Shown here in pieces: positions 17,808 through 26,952 of a stretch of DNA of 60,779 bases. The position numbers were made by a program, and so were the translations under genes. Location of the stretch: assembly GCA_016937015.1 (NCBI GenBank), contig JAFGWT010000106.1, positions 1-60,779 of the forward strand. The letters run 5' to 3'. Below the pieces are notes generated by a model that was not told the DNA's origin, ran no database searches, and saw nothing but the letters and a program-made list of their open reading frames with translations. Numbering within the stretch: the stretch's first letter is position 1; the number at the start of each line of letters is the position of its first letter. Source of the stretch: Deltaproteobacteria bacterium (lineage in GTDB: Bacteria; Myxococcota_A; Polyangia; JAAYKL01).

Positions 17808-18164
17808 ATGGCAAGAGGATTCATACTTTTAGCTATCGCGGTGATTTTTAATGGTGTGGCCAATGTTCTCATGAAAAAGGGTATGACCGGCACCGAATCT
17901 CACACAGGTGTCAGCGAAGCGATTCGACACTATCTGACATCATGGCCGATTCTGGTGGGTCTGGCGCTGTTTGGACTGAACGTCATCGCATACACGCAGT
18001 CCCTCAGCAGAATCCCACTCTCCGTGGCATATCCCATCATGGTATCGCTGACGGGACTCATCGTCATCGGCGGCTCGCTTGTCCTGTTCAAAGAAACCAT
18101 CAACAATTACCAATGGATTGGATTCGCCCTGATAATCGGCGGGGTTATACTGGTGGCAAAATGA
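17808..18164 (+). CDS. SMR/EamA-type small membrane transporter
   Basis: A 118-residue protein with four hydrophobic segments, typical of small multidrug resistance or ArnE/ArnF-type lipid flippase subunits. Marks are ANVLMKKGM in the first helix, the third-helix SRIPLSVAYPIMVSLTGL block and a C-terminal WIGFALIIGGVILV. It starts two bases after the UbiA-like stop and ends in an ATGA overlap with the next gene. The context suggests movement of a polyprenyl-linked sugar across the inner membrane rather than drug export, but this is inference. Confidence 0.8.
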   Translation: MARGFILLAIAVIFNGVANVLMKKGMTGTESHTGVSEAIRHYLTSWPILVGLALFGLNVIAYTQSLSRIPLSVAYPIMVSLTGLIVIGGSLVLFKETINNYQWIGFALIIGGVILVAK

Positions 18165-19120
18165 AAACAAAGTCCCTAAATTTTTGCGATGTTTTATTAT
18201 GTGTCTTTTTCATATCAATCGCAGGATGTTATCAGCCGGAAGACGTCGCCGATACACCGCCGGATCTCATTGCAAGGCAACAAAATTTCGAAGTCGTCGC
18301 TGCAAGCCTTCGAGAAATTGGAACCGCCGACGAAAAAGCCGCGGTTTCCAATCTATCTTCCAACGACAAGCGCATCCGCCGTGCAGCAGCGTTACGAATG
18401 ATGACACTGGGAAATATAACGCCTTCCGCTGTAAACACCCTCGTATCGATATTGCAAAATGACCCTGAAGCAAGGGTACGCAGCGCGGCTGTCAGAGCTC
18501 TGGGAGAGGTGTCAGGTAACCCCACAGGCGTTTCAGCCATTGTGCGTGCGATGTGTGACGAAAACCCAAATGTTCGACTGTATGCAACCAAATCGCTACT
18601 TCACCTCGATACAAAGGCCAATGCAGCGATACTGGACTTCATGGCAGCCAGCAACGACACAGGTAAGCATTGCCCCTCCCAAGCAGATCCGAGCCATACG
18701 CTGCAAAAGGAGCTGTTGTATCAACTTGGTGTGCAGGGCGCCCGATTCCTGTCACTCTACGTGGAAGGCCTGTCGCACCCACAAACCGATGTGGTCCGTC
18801 TTTGCCTGTCCCAGATTCGCAAAAGCGGCCGAAGCGCGTCATCGGCATTGCCCGCGATGGTGGACCTTATGCACAGCCCAGATGATCAAATTCGTTTTGA
18901 CACGATTCAAACATTTGCCCTGGTTGGAGACCAGTACCCATTGGTAATGCCCGTCCTTTTTCAAGCGGCTGAATCTGATCCTGCCCCAAAAGTTCGCAAT
19001 GCGGCGGCAAACGCCATCAAGCAAATCCAGGAGCAGCATGCAAAAGCCAACACAGCCACAACAAAATCCCCCGAGGTAAAGCGTTCCCGTAAAGCGCCAC
19101 CTCAACCACGCCAGAAGTAG
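18161..19120 (+). CDS. HEAT-repeat lipoprotein
   Basis: A 319-residue lipoprotein with lipobox SIAGC (Cys23). Residues about 60-290 contain several HEAT/armadillo-like helical repeats, for example DPEARVRSAAVRALGEVSG, ENPNVRLYATKSLLHL and DPAPKVRNAAANAIKQI. These build a protein-binding scaffold. The C-terminus is basic and Pro-rich. It overlaps the upstream SMR gene by four bases (ATGA), so it is the third gene of the prenyltransferase operon. Its role there is unknown. Confidence 0.75.
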   Translation: MKTKSLNFCDVLLCVFFISIAGCYQPEDVADTPPDLIARQQNFEVVAASLREIGTADEKAAVSNLSSNDKRIRRAAALRMMTLGNITPSAVNTLVSILQNDPEARVRSAAVRALGEVSGNPTGVSAIVRAMCDENPNVRLYATKSLLHLDTKANAAILDFMAASNDTGKHCPSQADPSHTLQKELLYQLGVQGARFLSLYVEGLSHPQTDVVRLCLSQIRKSGRSASSALPAMVDLMHSPDDQIRFDTIQTFALVGDQYPLVMPVLFQAAESDPAPKVRNAAANAIKQIQEQHAKANTATTKSPEVKRSRKAPPQPRQK

Positions 19121-19282
19121 CCCCTCCTTCTTTTTACATTCCAGATAAATTATTTCACTCAGCGAGATTCATTTTTGCTGGCGCCTACTCAAAACCGTGA
19201 TACATTTTTGTCACCGAAAAACATCGAAATGCCGTCAGGACAATAAAGTCTGAAAATTTAACGGCAACAGTGGAGGACCAAC

Positions 19283-20101
19283 ATGGAAAGACGTTTCTCA
19301 TTTTCCGGCACCGGTGGTGGGTTGCTGGGCAAATTTCTGGTAGGAATGATTCTCACAGGGATTACGCTGGGCATATACGCCCCATGGTTCATCGTGAATC
19401 TGCAAAAATATATTTGTGAGAATCTGACGCTGAAAACAGAGGCAGGTGATGTAAAGTTCTCGTTTAATGGAACAGGTGGCAAGTTGTTTGGCACATACCT
19501 TCTGGGAGTAATACTGACTGGTGTTACCTTTGGTATCTATGGTGCGTGGTTTATGGTGAATATCACCAGATTTTTCGCCGAGAACACGCAGGGGAAAACG
19601 CCAGATGGAAACGCGTATACAATTCAATTTCGCGGCAACGGTGCCTCCTTGTTTGGAACCATGTTCGTCGGCGTCCTTCTCTCCATGATCACATTTGGTA
19701 TTTACTCCCCATGGTTCCTTGTTAAGCTTGCCAAATTCTTCAACGACAATATGGATGTGCTTGAGAACGGCAGCAAAGTGGGTGCATTTGCCTTCAAGGG
19801 CGAAGGCGGCGAACTGTTTGGCATCTACATTCTTGGTGCTATCCTCTCCACTGTCACACTGGGGATTTACTCATTCTGGTTTGCCGTGAATGTAATGAAA
19901 TATTTCAACAATCACACCGAAGTTCAGCTAAATGGAAAAACCTACTCTGGCGATTTCACTGGAACCGGCGGAAAGTACTTTGTAATTAATTTCGTTGGTT
20001 ATCTGCTTACTATGCTCACCATCGGCATTTATGGGGCATGGTACATGTGTAACCTGTTGAAGTTCCAGTATGAAAGCGTCCGCTTCATCGACAAGGCGTA
20101 G
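19283..20101 (+). CDS. DUF898-type membrane protein with five internal repeats
   Basis: A 272-residue protein built entirely of five tandem units of about 54 residues. Each unit has a polar strand with F-x-G-x-G-G, then a hydrophobic segment of the form LG-x-(I/L)-L-(T/S)-x-(I/V)-T-x-G-I-Y-x-x-W, then an amphipathic stretch ending near an Asn/Asp-rich turn. The third unit has lost one Gly. The units match the DUF898 (YjgN) theme, usually present in fewer copies. The function is unknown. The gene stands alone with a GGAGGACC-like ribosome site. Confidence 0.75.
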   Translation: MERRFSFSGTGGGLLGKFLVGMILTGITLGIYAPWFIVNLQKYICENLTLKTEAGDVKFSFNGTGGKLFGTYLLGVILTGVTFGIYGAWFMVNITRFFAENTQGKTPDGNAYTIQFRGNGASLFGTMFVGVLLSMITFGIYSPWFLVKLAKFFNDNMDVLENGSKVGAFAFKGEGGELFGIYILGAILSTVTLGIYSFWFAVNVMKYFNNHTEVQLNGKTYSGDFTGTGGKYFVINFVGYLLTMLTIGIYGAWYMCNLLKFQYESVRFIDKA

Positions 20102-20260
20102 CGCGGCCCAGCCCCTGCCCCCCATGGCGCCCCTTTATCTCTGCTGTAACTCAAAAAGATGGTTGATTGGCACCTGAAAATGACCCGCCCTGAACACTTT
20201 TAATGTGGCCAAATCCGTATGTAAATTAGGAAAAAAAGAAACAACCAAGGGAGTGCCGGG

Positions 20261-21850
20261 ATGAAACTGCCAGCAATTTTTGAATCCATCAACCAACGGG
20301 TAATTTTTCTCGCTACAATTGCAGTCACTATTGGTTGCGCCCCATCCGAAAGCAATCAGGATGCCAGTGCGAATGATTCCAGCACAGTTCCGGAAAGCAC
20401 CACCACCGAGAATGCTGACACAGCCGCCGATGGGGATATTGGTTCCGACTCAGATATACCCACATATTCCGTGTGTGATGAGCCAGCGCCATGGCCCACA
20501 CCGAATACATCCCACGAGGTAGGCGACGGTACCTCTGAAAGTTGCACAGAATCGGCTTTGCGCGCTGCGGTGAAGGCGGGCGGCCATGTCACGTTTAATT
20601 GCGGTAACGCCCCCGTGACTATCGCAATTTCATCAGAAATCATTGCGGCGGATGGGGCTGTTATCGATGGCGGCGCAAGCGACATATCTCTCGATGGACA
20701 GGGATTGACGCGAATATTCTCCGCACCAAGTGGCGATAGGCTGTCTGTGCGCAAGCTGCGTTTCATCAACGGCGCGGCACCCATGAGTAATGAGGCCGAT
20801 GGCATCGGTGGCGCGGTGGCTGGCAATTGGCGAAGCGCAGTGGAGGTTCGAGACTGCGTGTTTGAAAACAATACGGCCGGGAGAGGCGGCGGAGCGGTAT
20901 CTGTGTGGACAGGAAGCGCGCTGACCGTGGTGGGAAGCCGATTCACCGGCAACAGTTCATACTACGGTGGCGCCATCTATTCGTTGCTGTCTTCTCTCGA
21001 CGTGTTTAATTCGATATTTGTTGACAATGTCACAATTGACAATGGCGGGGGTGAAGGTGGCGCCATCGGCACGGACGGCGCGTCGGAATATCCGGATGAT
21101 AACATCAGTGGTGCCATTGAAATTTGCGGCTCCATTTTTCGAAACAACCGCGGCCTGAGAAGTGGTGGAGGGGTTTATATCTGGGTATATCCACCCGATA
21201 CTGTGAGAGTGGACCGTACTACGTTGGAATCCAACAGAATTGGCGCAGCTGGTCTGGGAGGTGGTATGCGCATCAGTAACGGAGAAATTGCAGTCACCAA
21301 AACCAGTTTCATCTCAAACGTCAGCGAAAATCATGGCGGAGCGCTATACCTGGATTGCTCGCCCCGTTGCGACATTGTGAACACCACCTTCTTTAATAAT
21401 CAGGCTGATTCCTACGGTGGCGCCATAAGCAGTGGCAGCAACGTGTACATTAACAATGTCACGTTCGCAAACAATTATGCCGGGGGTCACGGTGGCGCGC
21501 TGTTTGGCGGAGACGGATTTGAGATACATAACAGTATTTTTCGGGACAACCATGCCGGAAATCCATGGAATCAGGCAAACAATTGTGGCAGCACTTTCTC
21601 TGGAAAAAACGTGCTGCAATGGAACAATGCCAATAGCGATGGTGGTGGCGATTCCTGCATTGAATCCGTTCTTATTGCAGACCCGGCATTATCTCCAGAG
21701 CCTTCAGACCACGGTGGTCCTACCCATACCATGTTACCGGGCAACGATAGCCCGGTGCTCAATCAGGGGTCAGACTGCGCTCAGTCTGATCAGCGAGGTA
21801 ACACTCGAGACGAACACATCTGCGATCTCGGCGCAGTGGAAGTGCCATAA
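20261..21850 (+). CDS. Beta-helix lipoprotein (choice-of-anchor Q type)
   Basis: A 529-residue lipoprotein with lipobox TIGC (Cys27) and an Asp/Thr-rich linker to about residue 65. It then forms a long right-handed beta-helix with many GGA and NN turns (GGAIYS, NNTAGRGGGAVSV, NNVTFANNYAGGHGGALF), like polymorphic outer-membrane and pectin-lyase-fold proteins. The C-terminus DHGGPTHTMLPGNDSPV through DLGAVEV is the choice-of-anchor Q ending common in surface proteins. Catalysis is not evident. A ribosome site AGGGAG lies before the ATG. Confidence 0.8.
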   Translation: MKLPAIFESINQRVIFLATIAVTIGCAPSESNQDASANDSSTVPESTTTENADTAADGDIGSDSDIPTYSVCDEPAPWPTPNTSHEVGDGTSESCTESALRAAVKAGGHVTFNCGNAPVTIAISSEIIAADGAVIDGGASDISLDGQGLTRIFSAPSGDRLSVRKLRFINGAAPMSNEADGIGGAVAGNWRSAVEVRDCVFENNTAGRGGGAVSVWTGSALTVVGSRFTGNSSYYGGAIYSLLSSLDVFNSIFVDNVTIDNGGGEGGAIGTDGASEYPDDNISGAIEICGSIFRNNRGLRSGGGVYIWVYPPDTVRVDRTTLESNRIGAAGLGGGMRISNGEIAVTKTSFISNVSENHGGALYLDCSPRCDIVNTTFFNNQADSYGGAISSGSNVYINNVTFANNYAGGHGGALFGGDGFEIHNSIFRDNHAGNPWNQANNCGSTFSGKNVLQWNNANSDGGGDSCIESVLIADPALSPEPSDHGGPTHTMLPGNDSPVLNQGSDCAQSDQRGNTRDEHICDLGAVEVP

Positions 21851-21964
21851 GCGCAATTCAACACTGCCGGTTTGCCAGCAGAGTACAGCCCAACGTCAGA
21901 ATTCGAAATGACGACAGTTGAAGCGCTGAATGAAATTTACACCACGCAATATTCGTGTGAGCCA

Positions 21965-23035
21965 TCAGTTCTGCTTTTCGAACTCTTTTTTCACCTGAGC
22001 GAGGTGACGGGCTGCATCTCTGTCTCCGTACTGGGTGCTGGCGGTTTCCAGATTTATCAAGGCATCCTCTATATACCCGGAGTTAATCTGCAGTTTTGAA
22101 AGCTGAATATGCAAAAATGCCATAAGTCGGCGATTGTCAGCGAAGCGCTCTCTGGCCTTTACAAAAATCTGCCCCAGCTCCTGCAAACCACCGGTGTCTT
22201 CGTCACGCACCGAAAAATACTGAACCAGTGCGCCAATAATGAGCATCACGTGATCTTCTTCAACATGGTCAACATCAAACAGAATTTCACCCGCAATTGA
22301 TTTGAGGTAATTGAATCCGGTAAACGACCCTGCCATCACAGGCAACACTGCAAGTGCCAGGAAACTGTCCACACCAAACCGATGACGTGATTTGCGCACA
22401 AAATCCACTGCTGCTTCAAGTTGCCCGGCAGCAATCATTTTATGAACAGCCTCCGGCCCCATTAGCTGGAGTTCCAACGCATCCCATTCTTCGCTGTTCG
22501 CCACATCCGGCACCTTCACGGAGGATGCATCGAGGCGATCCAGCTTGCTTTCAATCCGATCAATCGCCCGGGCCAAAGTGGACAGAGTAGCCCCTGACGA
22601 CGGCGCCGCATAGTCATGTACCTCGAGCTGGCGAATGGACTCTTCAATTGCCACAGAGACAGTCTGTACCCCGCGAGGTGTCGACAAATCGAACGGAATG
22701 GCGGTGACGCCAGTCAACAGCAATGGGCTGCCTACACCGGCAGCATTCAGATGAATTGCCGGCTTTCCTGTTTCGTGGCGTCGTCCGCAATGATAAAAAA
22801 CAGCAGGGTCACTGCCAGTCAGGTCAAATAAGCAAAGCTCCGCGCTCTGGACATGTTCGACGATATCCGGTGAAATTGCGGAAAGCTGGTTGAAACTCTC
22901 CGCTCGCAACACTTGAAAATCAAACTTTTCCAGTCCCCTCGCAATCGCGAGCTCGAAAAGATCATCGCTTCGGTTTTGAATGTCGGATCCTTTATCCCCC
23001 TCGGGAAGAATCACCATACAAACTCTTTTGGCCAT
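21965..23035 (-). CDS. Deoxyribosyltransferase/TIR-like N-terminal domain fused to helical repeats
   Basis: A 356-residue cytoplasmic protein. The first 120 residues resemble nucleoside 2-deoxyribosyltransferase-like domains: VCMVILPEGDKGS, AELCLFDLTGSDPAVFYHCG and GKPAIHL follow the family order (D-x-T-x-x-N-P-N-V-x-Y-E-L-G). The catalytic Glu of the YELG motif is His here (YHCG), so nucleoside chemistry is doubtful. A predicted coiled segment (about 150-175) and TPR-like helices fill the rest. Such domains occur in bacterial effector and defence-associated proteins, but no partner is visible. The start is set at 23035 by AGGAGA. Confidence 0.6.
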   Translation of the reverse strand: MAKRVCMVILPEGDKGSDIQNRSDDLFELAIARGLEKFDFQVLRAESFNQLSAISPDIVEHVQSAELCLFDLTGSDPAVFYHCGRRHETGKPAIHLNAAGVGSPLLLTGVTAIPFDLSTPRGVQTVSVAIEESIRQLEVHDYAAPSSGATLSTLARAIDRIESKLDRLDASSVKVPDVANSEEWDALELQLMGPEAVHKMIAAGQLEAAVDFVRKSRHRFGVDSFLALAVLPVMAGSFTGFNYLKSIAGEILFDVDHVEEDHVMLIIGALVQYFSVRDEDTGGLQELGQIFVKARERFADNRRLMAFLHIQLSKLQINSGYIEDALINLETASTQYGDRDAARHLAQVKKEFEKQN

Positions 23036-23271
23036 CGCGTCTCCTGGCACCATCAAGGTGCAGAGTCTATTGCATAAAAATTAATGTCACTCGGTCAGCA
23101 AATGTCCGGCCCATTGGCACCATTGTTCCATAACCAGCGCAATTACGCGTATTTCACTTATTCAATATAACTTGAAAACCGAAACTCAAAAGGTCGAACT
23201 GCTTTTTCTTTTTACTACGCCGCTCTGATTGAGTTGACAGGAAACATGGCAGCTATTAATTTTCCAAAGTT

Positions 23272-24186
23272 ATGAATCATTTTTTTTCAAAAATTACGGC
23301 CAAAGTGGCACTGTTCGCCAGTGCTGTCGCTGCACTGAGTGGGTGTATTCCAAATGGTGCGACGGAAACCAAACGTCCTGACCTGAATACGTCGCCGTGG
23401 GCGGAAAAAACGGTCCAGAACAAACAATCCGGCAACTGGTACGAATACATGTATTTGCGCGGGCCCAGCGACGATGCCCCGGTGGCCATTCTGCTGCATG
23501 GGGGGATTTTTGACAATCGCATCTGGTTGAATTTTGATCGTCTGGCCCAGAAGTACACGGTATATGCGCCACTCTATCCTGACACCAGCCCTCTTTATAA
23601 CCGTCGGGTTGAAGACTGGGGTAGAGTGGTTGCCGATTTCGTGGAATCAGTGGATGTCTCCCCCAATCTTCTGGTTGGTGTTTCCAATGGCGCATATGGT
23701 GCGATTGAATACCTGCTGCAAAATAAAACCAGCGCAGAAGGCCTGGTTCTAATTTCCACGGTTATTCTGAGTTCGAGTGAAAAGGAAATAAAGAAGCGAA
23801 CGCGAATGGGCCGATTTGCGATGCGTCTGTCACCGGACAGGTTGCAGGGACTGGTGGAATCCCGCGCAACCGGAACGGAGTATTCCCCAGCGCCGGGAAA
23901 AATTACTCAAAAAGATATCTTCTATGTTCGGTCCTATCCCTATTATTACCAGTTATTCAGCGTTCCAGTGACCCAGGGAAGCAGAAAGCAGAACACCCAC
24001 CGCATTGACTTGCCGGTACTGGTGATGCATGGTACCGACGACGACATCATGCCGCTGTGGGCTGCGAAGGATACGGTTAAAGCCTTCGACACTGCCACAC
24101 TGAAAGAATTCGACGGTCAGGGACATGATATGACTTTCAGCATCGGCCCCACATTATGCGATGAGATACTCGCATTTTTTAAATAA
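23272..24186 (+). CDS. Alpha/beta-hydrolase lipoprotein
   Basis: A 304-residue lipoprotein (lipobox LSGC, Cys25) with an alpha/beta hydrolase domain. The oxyanion strand LLHGGIFDN is near residue 76, the nucleophile elbow GVSNGA near 146, the acid in HGTDDDIM near 259, and the base in GQGHD near 287. The substrate is unknown. Its last stop base overlaps the start of the radical SAM gene, so the two may be co-expressed. There is no strong ribosome site. Confidence 0.8.
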   Translation: MNHFFSKITAKVALFASAVAALSGCIPNGATETKRPDLNTSPWAEKTVQNKQSGNWYEYMYLRGPSDDAPVAILLHGGIFDNRIWLNFDRLAQKYTVYAPLYPDTSPLYNRRVEDWGRVVADFVESVDVSPNLLVGVSNGAYGAIEYLLQNKTSAEGLVLISTVILSSSEKEIKKRTRMGRFAMRLSPDRLQGLVESRATGTEYSPAPGKITQKDIFYVRSYPYYYQLFSVPVTQGSRKQNTHRIDLPVLVMHGTDDDIMPLWAAKDTVKAFDTATLKEFDGQGHDMTFSIGPTLCDEILAFFK

Positions 24187-25970
24187 TGTCGCATCCTCCC
24201 TTTTTACCAATGACCAGGGAGGAGCTTGATGCCCTGGGCTGGGATACCATTGATGTGCTGCTTATCAGTGGTGATGATTACTTCGACAGTCCGACCCATG
24301 GCATTGCCGTCATCGGTCGCGTCCTTGCAGGGGCCGGATTCAGGGTGGCCATTATTGCACGACCGGACTGGACTCAACCAGACAGCTTAACCGTATTGGG
24401 CCGGCCTCGTCTGTTTGTGGGAATTGGCGCGGGAGCAGTGGATTCCACCCTCAATAACTATACGGCCGATCTGGCGCCCAGAAAAACCGACGTATATGCA
24501 CACGTCAGTTCTTTCCGACGTCCTAATTTTGCGACCGCTGTGTATTGTGGTGCGGCGAAGGCCGCATTCCCCGGTATTCCGATTGTATTGGGCGGAGTGG
24601 AGGCCAGTACACGGCGATTCGCTTACTATGACTATCTCAAAAAGACTGTTCGCCGTTCGGTACTGGTGGATACGAGGGCTGATATTCTCGTATTTGGCGG
24701 CGGCGAACGCACTGTATTGGATATTGCCCACCGGCTGAGCCGGAACGAATCCATAATGAACATCGATGGAACTGCTGTACTCGCCCGCGAGACGCCCCCA
24801 AATGCCATCCCGCTGCCGGCCTACGTCGACATTCTGAAAAGAAACGAATTGCTCGTGCGCCAGACCCATCTCCTCGAAATCGGTCTGGGCCCCTACAAAA
24901 GAGAAACGTTTTACCAGCAATATGAAGAAGGTGTTGTGCTATGCCATCCGCCACGACAAACGACACCTGAGGACCTTGATTTTGTTCATAGTCTGCCGTT
25001 TCAACGCACCACCCACCCCTCATACCTGAAAAAGAGTAACGATGAAATTCCCGCAAGCATTCCAGTGCGATGGTCGATTGTCACTCAGCGGGGATGCCCC
25101 GGTGGTTGCAGTTTCTGTGCGCTCGCCTATCATCAGGGCCGGGAAGTATTCAGCCGCAGTGAAGCATCCATAACGGGCGAAATTATTCGGCTTGGACAGC
25201 AAGTCGACTTTGTCGGCACCATAACTGATGTCGGTGGGCCAACCGCCAATGCGTATGGCCTGACGTATGGCGATAAGGGAAAATGTCAACAATGCGAGCG
25301 CGTCTCCTGCTTTTATCCGCGCATCTGCAGCAATCTGAATACATCTCAGCAGCGGTTTATCGATCTCCTCAAAACAATCAGACGTTTGCCAGGAATAAAA
25401 CACGTATACATTGCCAGCGGCATTCGTCACGATCTCGCGCTAAGGAACCGTGCATTTATATCACTTCTCGCCCAATCGTTCACAGGCGGTCACCTGAAGG
25501 CAGCGCCGGAGCATACTGACGAAGCTGTGTTAAAGCTAATGCGCAAGCCACCAATCACGACTTTCGAAGAATTTGAAAAATGCTTTCTCGAGGAAAGTAA
25601 GAAATGGGGGCTTACGCAATACGTGGTGCCGTATTTTATTTCGGGATTTCCTGGTTGCACCCAGGATGCAGCCAATAACAGCGGTGCATGGCTGAAACGG
25701 CGGAACCAAAGGCTCCAGCAAGTACAGAATTTTATCCCGCTGCCGGGTACAATGGCGGCGGCAATGTATGCAGCTGGGAAGAATGAAAGCGGACAACCGC
25801 TCTATATTCCCGACGCAACAGAACGAAGACGACAAAAATCGCTGCTTGTTGGCAAATTAAAAGACATTCGTGTAAGAAAAAAGCGATCCAACCGCAGGAC
25901 AGAAGCAGAAGCACTCGGGAAACGCCCTGCCCGGTCCGACAGCAGAAGCCCCGTTGCGAGGAAAAGATAA
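24186..25970 (+). CDS. ygiQ: YgiQ-family radical SAM protein
   Basis: A 594-residue protein of the YgiQ/UPF0313 group. The N-terminal half holds the family opening (FLPMTREELDALGWD, DVLLISGDDYFDSPTHG). The radical SAM cluster motif CPGGCSFC sits near residue 304-311, and a Cys-rich loop (CQQCERVSC) follows about 60 residues later. The basic C-terminal tail is typical. The reaction of this family is not known. The start overlaps the previous stop (TAATG), and the tadA gene begins three bases downstream. Confidence 0.9.
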   Translation: MSHPPFLPMTREELDALGWDTIDVLLISGDDYFDSPTHGIAVIGRVLAGAGFRVAIIARPDWTQPDSLTVLGRPRLFVGIGAGAVDSTLNNYTADLAPRKTDVYAHVSSFRRPNFATAVYCGAAKAAFPGIPIVLGGVEASTRRFAYYDYLKKTVRRSVLVDTRADILVFGGGERTVLDIAHRLSRNESIMNIDGTAVLARETPPNAIPLPAYVDILKRNELLVRQTHLLEIGLGPYKRETFYQQYEEGVVLCHPPRQTTPEDLDFVHSLPFQRTTHPSYLKKSNDEIPASIPVRWSIVTQRGCPGGCSFCALAYHQGREVFSRSEASITGEIIRLGQQVDFVGTITDVGGPTANAYGLTYGDKGKCQQCERVSCFYPRICSNLNTSQQRFIDLLKTIRRLPGIKHVYIASGIRHDLALRNRAFISLLAQSFTGGHLKAAPEHTDEAVLKLMRKPPITTFEEFEKCFLEESKKWGLTQYVVPYFISGFPGCTQDAANNSGAWLKRRNQRLQQVQNFIPLPGTMAAAMYAAGKNESGQPLYIPDATERRRQKSLLVGKLKDIRVRKKRSNRRTEAEALGKRPARSDSRSPVARKR

Positions 25971-25973
25971 CAT

Positions 25974-26447
25974 ATGGATTCATCTTCTTACACCATGTAC
26001 ATGAACATCGCCCTGGACCTGGCACGCGACGCTGCCGCTGAAGGGGAAGTGCCAGTGGGCGCACTGGTTGTCGACTGCGAAGGACAAATCATCGGAACCG
26101 GGGCCAATAGACGGGAAGCAGATCAGGATCCCATTGCTCACGCTGAGATACTTGCCATCGCCCAGGCGGCAAACAGAACCGGCTTCTGGCGTCTTGAAGA
26201 TACGACCCTTTTTGTAACGCTGGAGCCATGTCCGATGTGCGCCGGTGCAATTCTGAATGCAAGAATCCCGAGGGTTGTTTTTGGCGCCACCGATCCCAAA
26301 GCCGGGGCTGTCACCTCGCTGTTTCGGTTACTGGAAGACGATCGTCTGAACCATCGATGCACCGTTGCAGGAGGCATTCTTGCCGACGAGTCCGCGAAAT
26401 TACTCAGTTCTTTCTTTCGTTCATTGCGTCTTCAGGGAAAAAAATAA
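25974..26447 (+). CDS. tadA: tRNA-specific adenosine deaminase
   Basis: A 157-residue zinc deaminase that converts A34 to inosine in tRNA-Arg(ACG). The zinc ligands and catalytic Glu are in HAE (His56, Glu58) and PCPMC (Cys86, Cys89). The length and order (ALDLARDAAAEGEVPVGA at the start, FFRSLR near the end) match TadA. It begins directly after the radical SAM gene and is the last gene of that run. Confidence 0.93.
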   Translation: MDSSSYTMYMNIALDLARDAAAEGEVPVGALVVDCEGQIIGTGANRREADQDPIAHAEILAIAQAANRTGFWRLEDTTLFVTLEPCPMCAGAILNARIPRVVFGATDPKAGAVTSLFRLLEDDRLNHRCTVAGGILADESAKLLSSFFRSLRLQGKK

Positions 26448-26464
26448 AATAAACTGTAATTATA

Positions 26465-26501
26465 TCTGGAAATAATTTACCAGAACCAGTCGTTTTTTTT
26501 T
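26465..26501 (+). terminator. Weak possible terminator after tadA
   Basis: A five-base stem (TCTGG / CCAGA) and, eight bases later, a run of nine T. Spacing from stem to T run is longer than usual, so this is only a candidate. Confidence 0.3.
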
Positions 26502-26510
26502 AAAAGAAGC

Positions 26511-26539
26511 TTGACATAAAACGCATCGGAACCAAAGTA
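26511..26539 (+). promoter_or_regulatory. Possible sigma-70-type promoter of the HU gene
   Basis: A perfect TTGACA at 26511-26516 lies about 85 bases before the HU start. The element 17 bases downstream (AAAGTA) is a poor -10 match, so only the -35 half is convincing. Confidence 0.35.
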
Positions 26540-26600
26540 ACAGCACTCTTTTTAACACCCAAACGCAATGGTATTGATAACACTATTGAGAGGTATTCAA

Positions 26601-26888
26601 ATGACAAAATCAGAACTCATTGATGCAGTAGTCGCATCCTCAAAAACACCGGAAAACATCACCAAAAAAGCAGTCGCCGACATCTTTGACGCCATAGTTG
26701 AAGAAATCAAAAACTCAGTCAAGAAAGATGGCAAATTCACCGTTCCCGCATTTGGCACATTCACTAAAAAAGAACGTGCTGCCCGTGAAGGTCGCAACCC
26801 ACAGACTGGTGAGACTTTAAAGATTGCTGCCTCCACAACCATGACTTTCAAAGCTGCAAAAGACATTAAGGGTTTCCTGAACGACTAG
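26601..26888 (+). CDS. HU-family DNA-binding protein
   Basis: A 95-residue nucleoid protein of the HU/IHF family. It has the dimerisation helices (MTKSELIDAVVASSK, VADIFDAIVEEI), FGTFTKKERAAREGRNPQTGE for the beta-arm, and a C-terminal helix, all at usual spacing. HU bends and compacts DNA. The ATG at 26601 follows GAGAGGT; an earlier in-frame ATG has no ribosome site. A Xer recombinase gene follows 64 bases downstream. Confidence 0.92.
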   Translation: MTKSELIDAVVASSKTPENITKKAVADIFDAIVEEIKNSVKKDGKFTVPAFGTFTKKERAAREGRNPQTGETLKIAASTTMTFKAAKDIKGFLND

Positions 26889-26952
26889 CCCCAGTCCCTA
26901 TAAGTGTTTAATCTCCTCTTATTTCGCTTCTTCGATTCAATTTGTTAATATT

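Noticed and set aside
24387-24920. 177-codon minus-strand open frame
   Set aside because: It lies wholly inside the YgiQ-type radical SAM gene, in antisense, with no recognisable protein.
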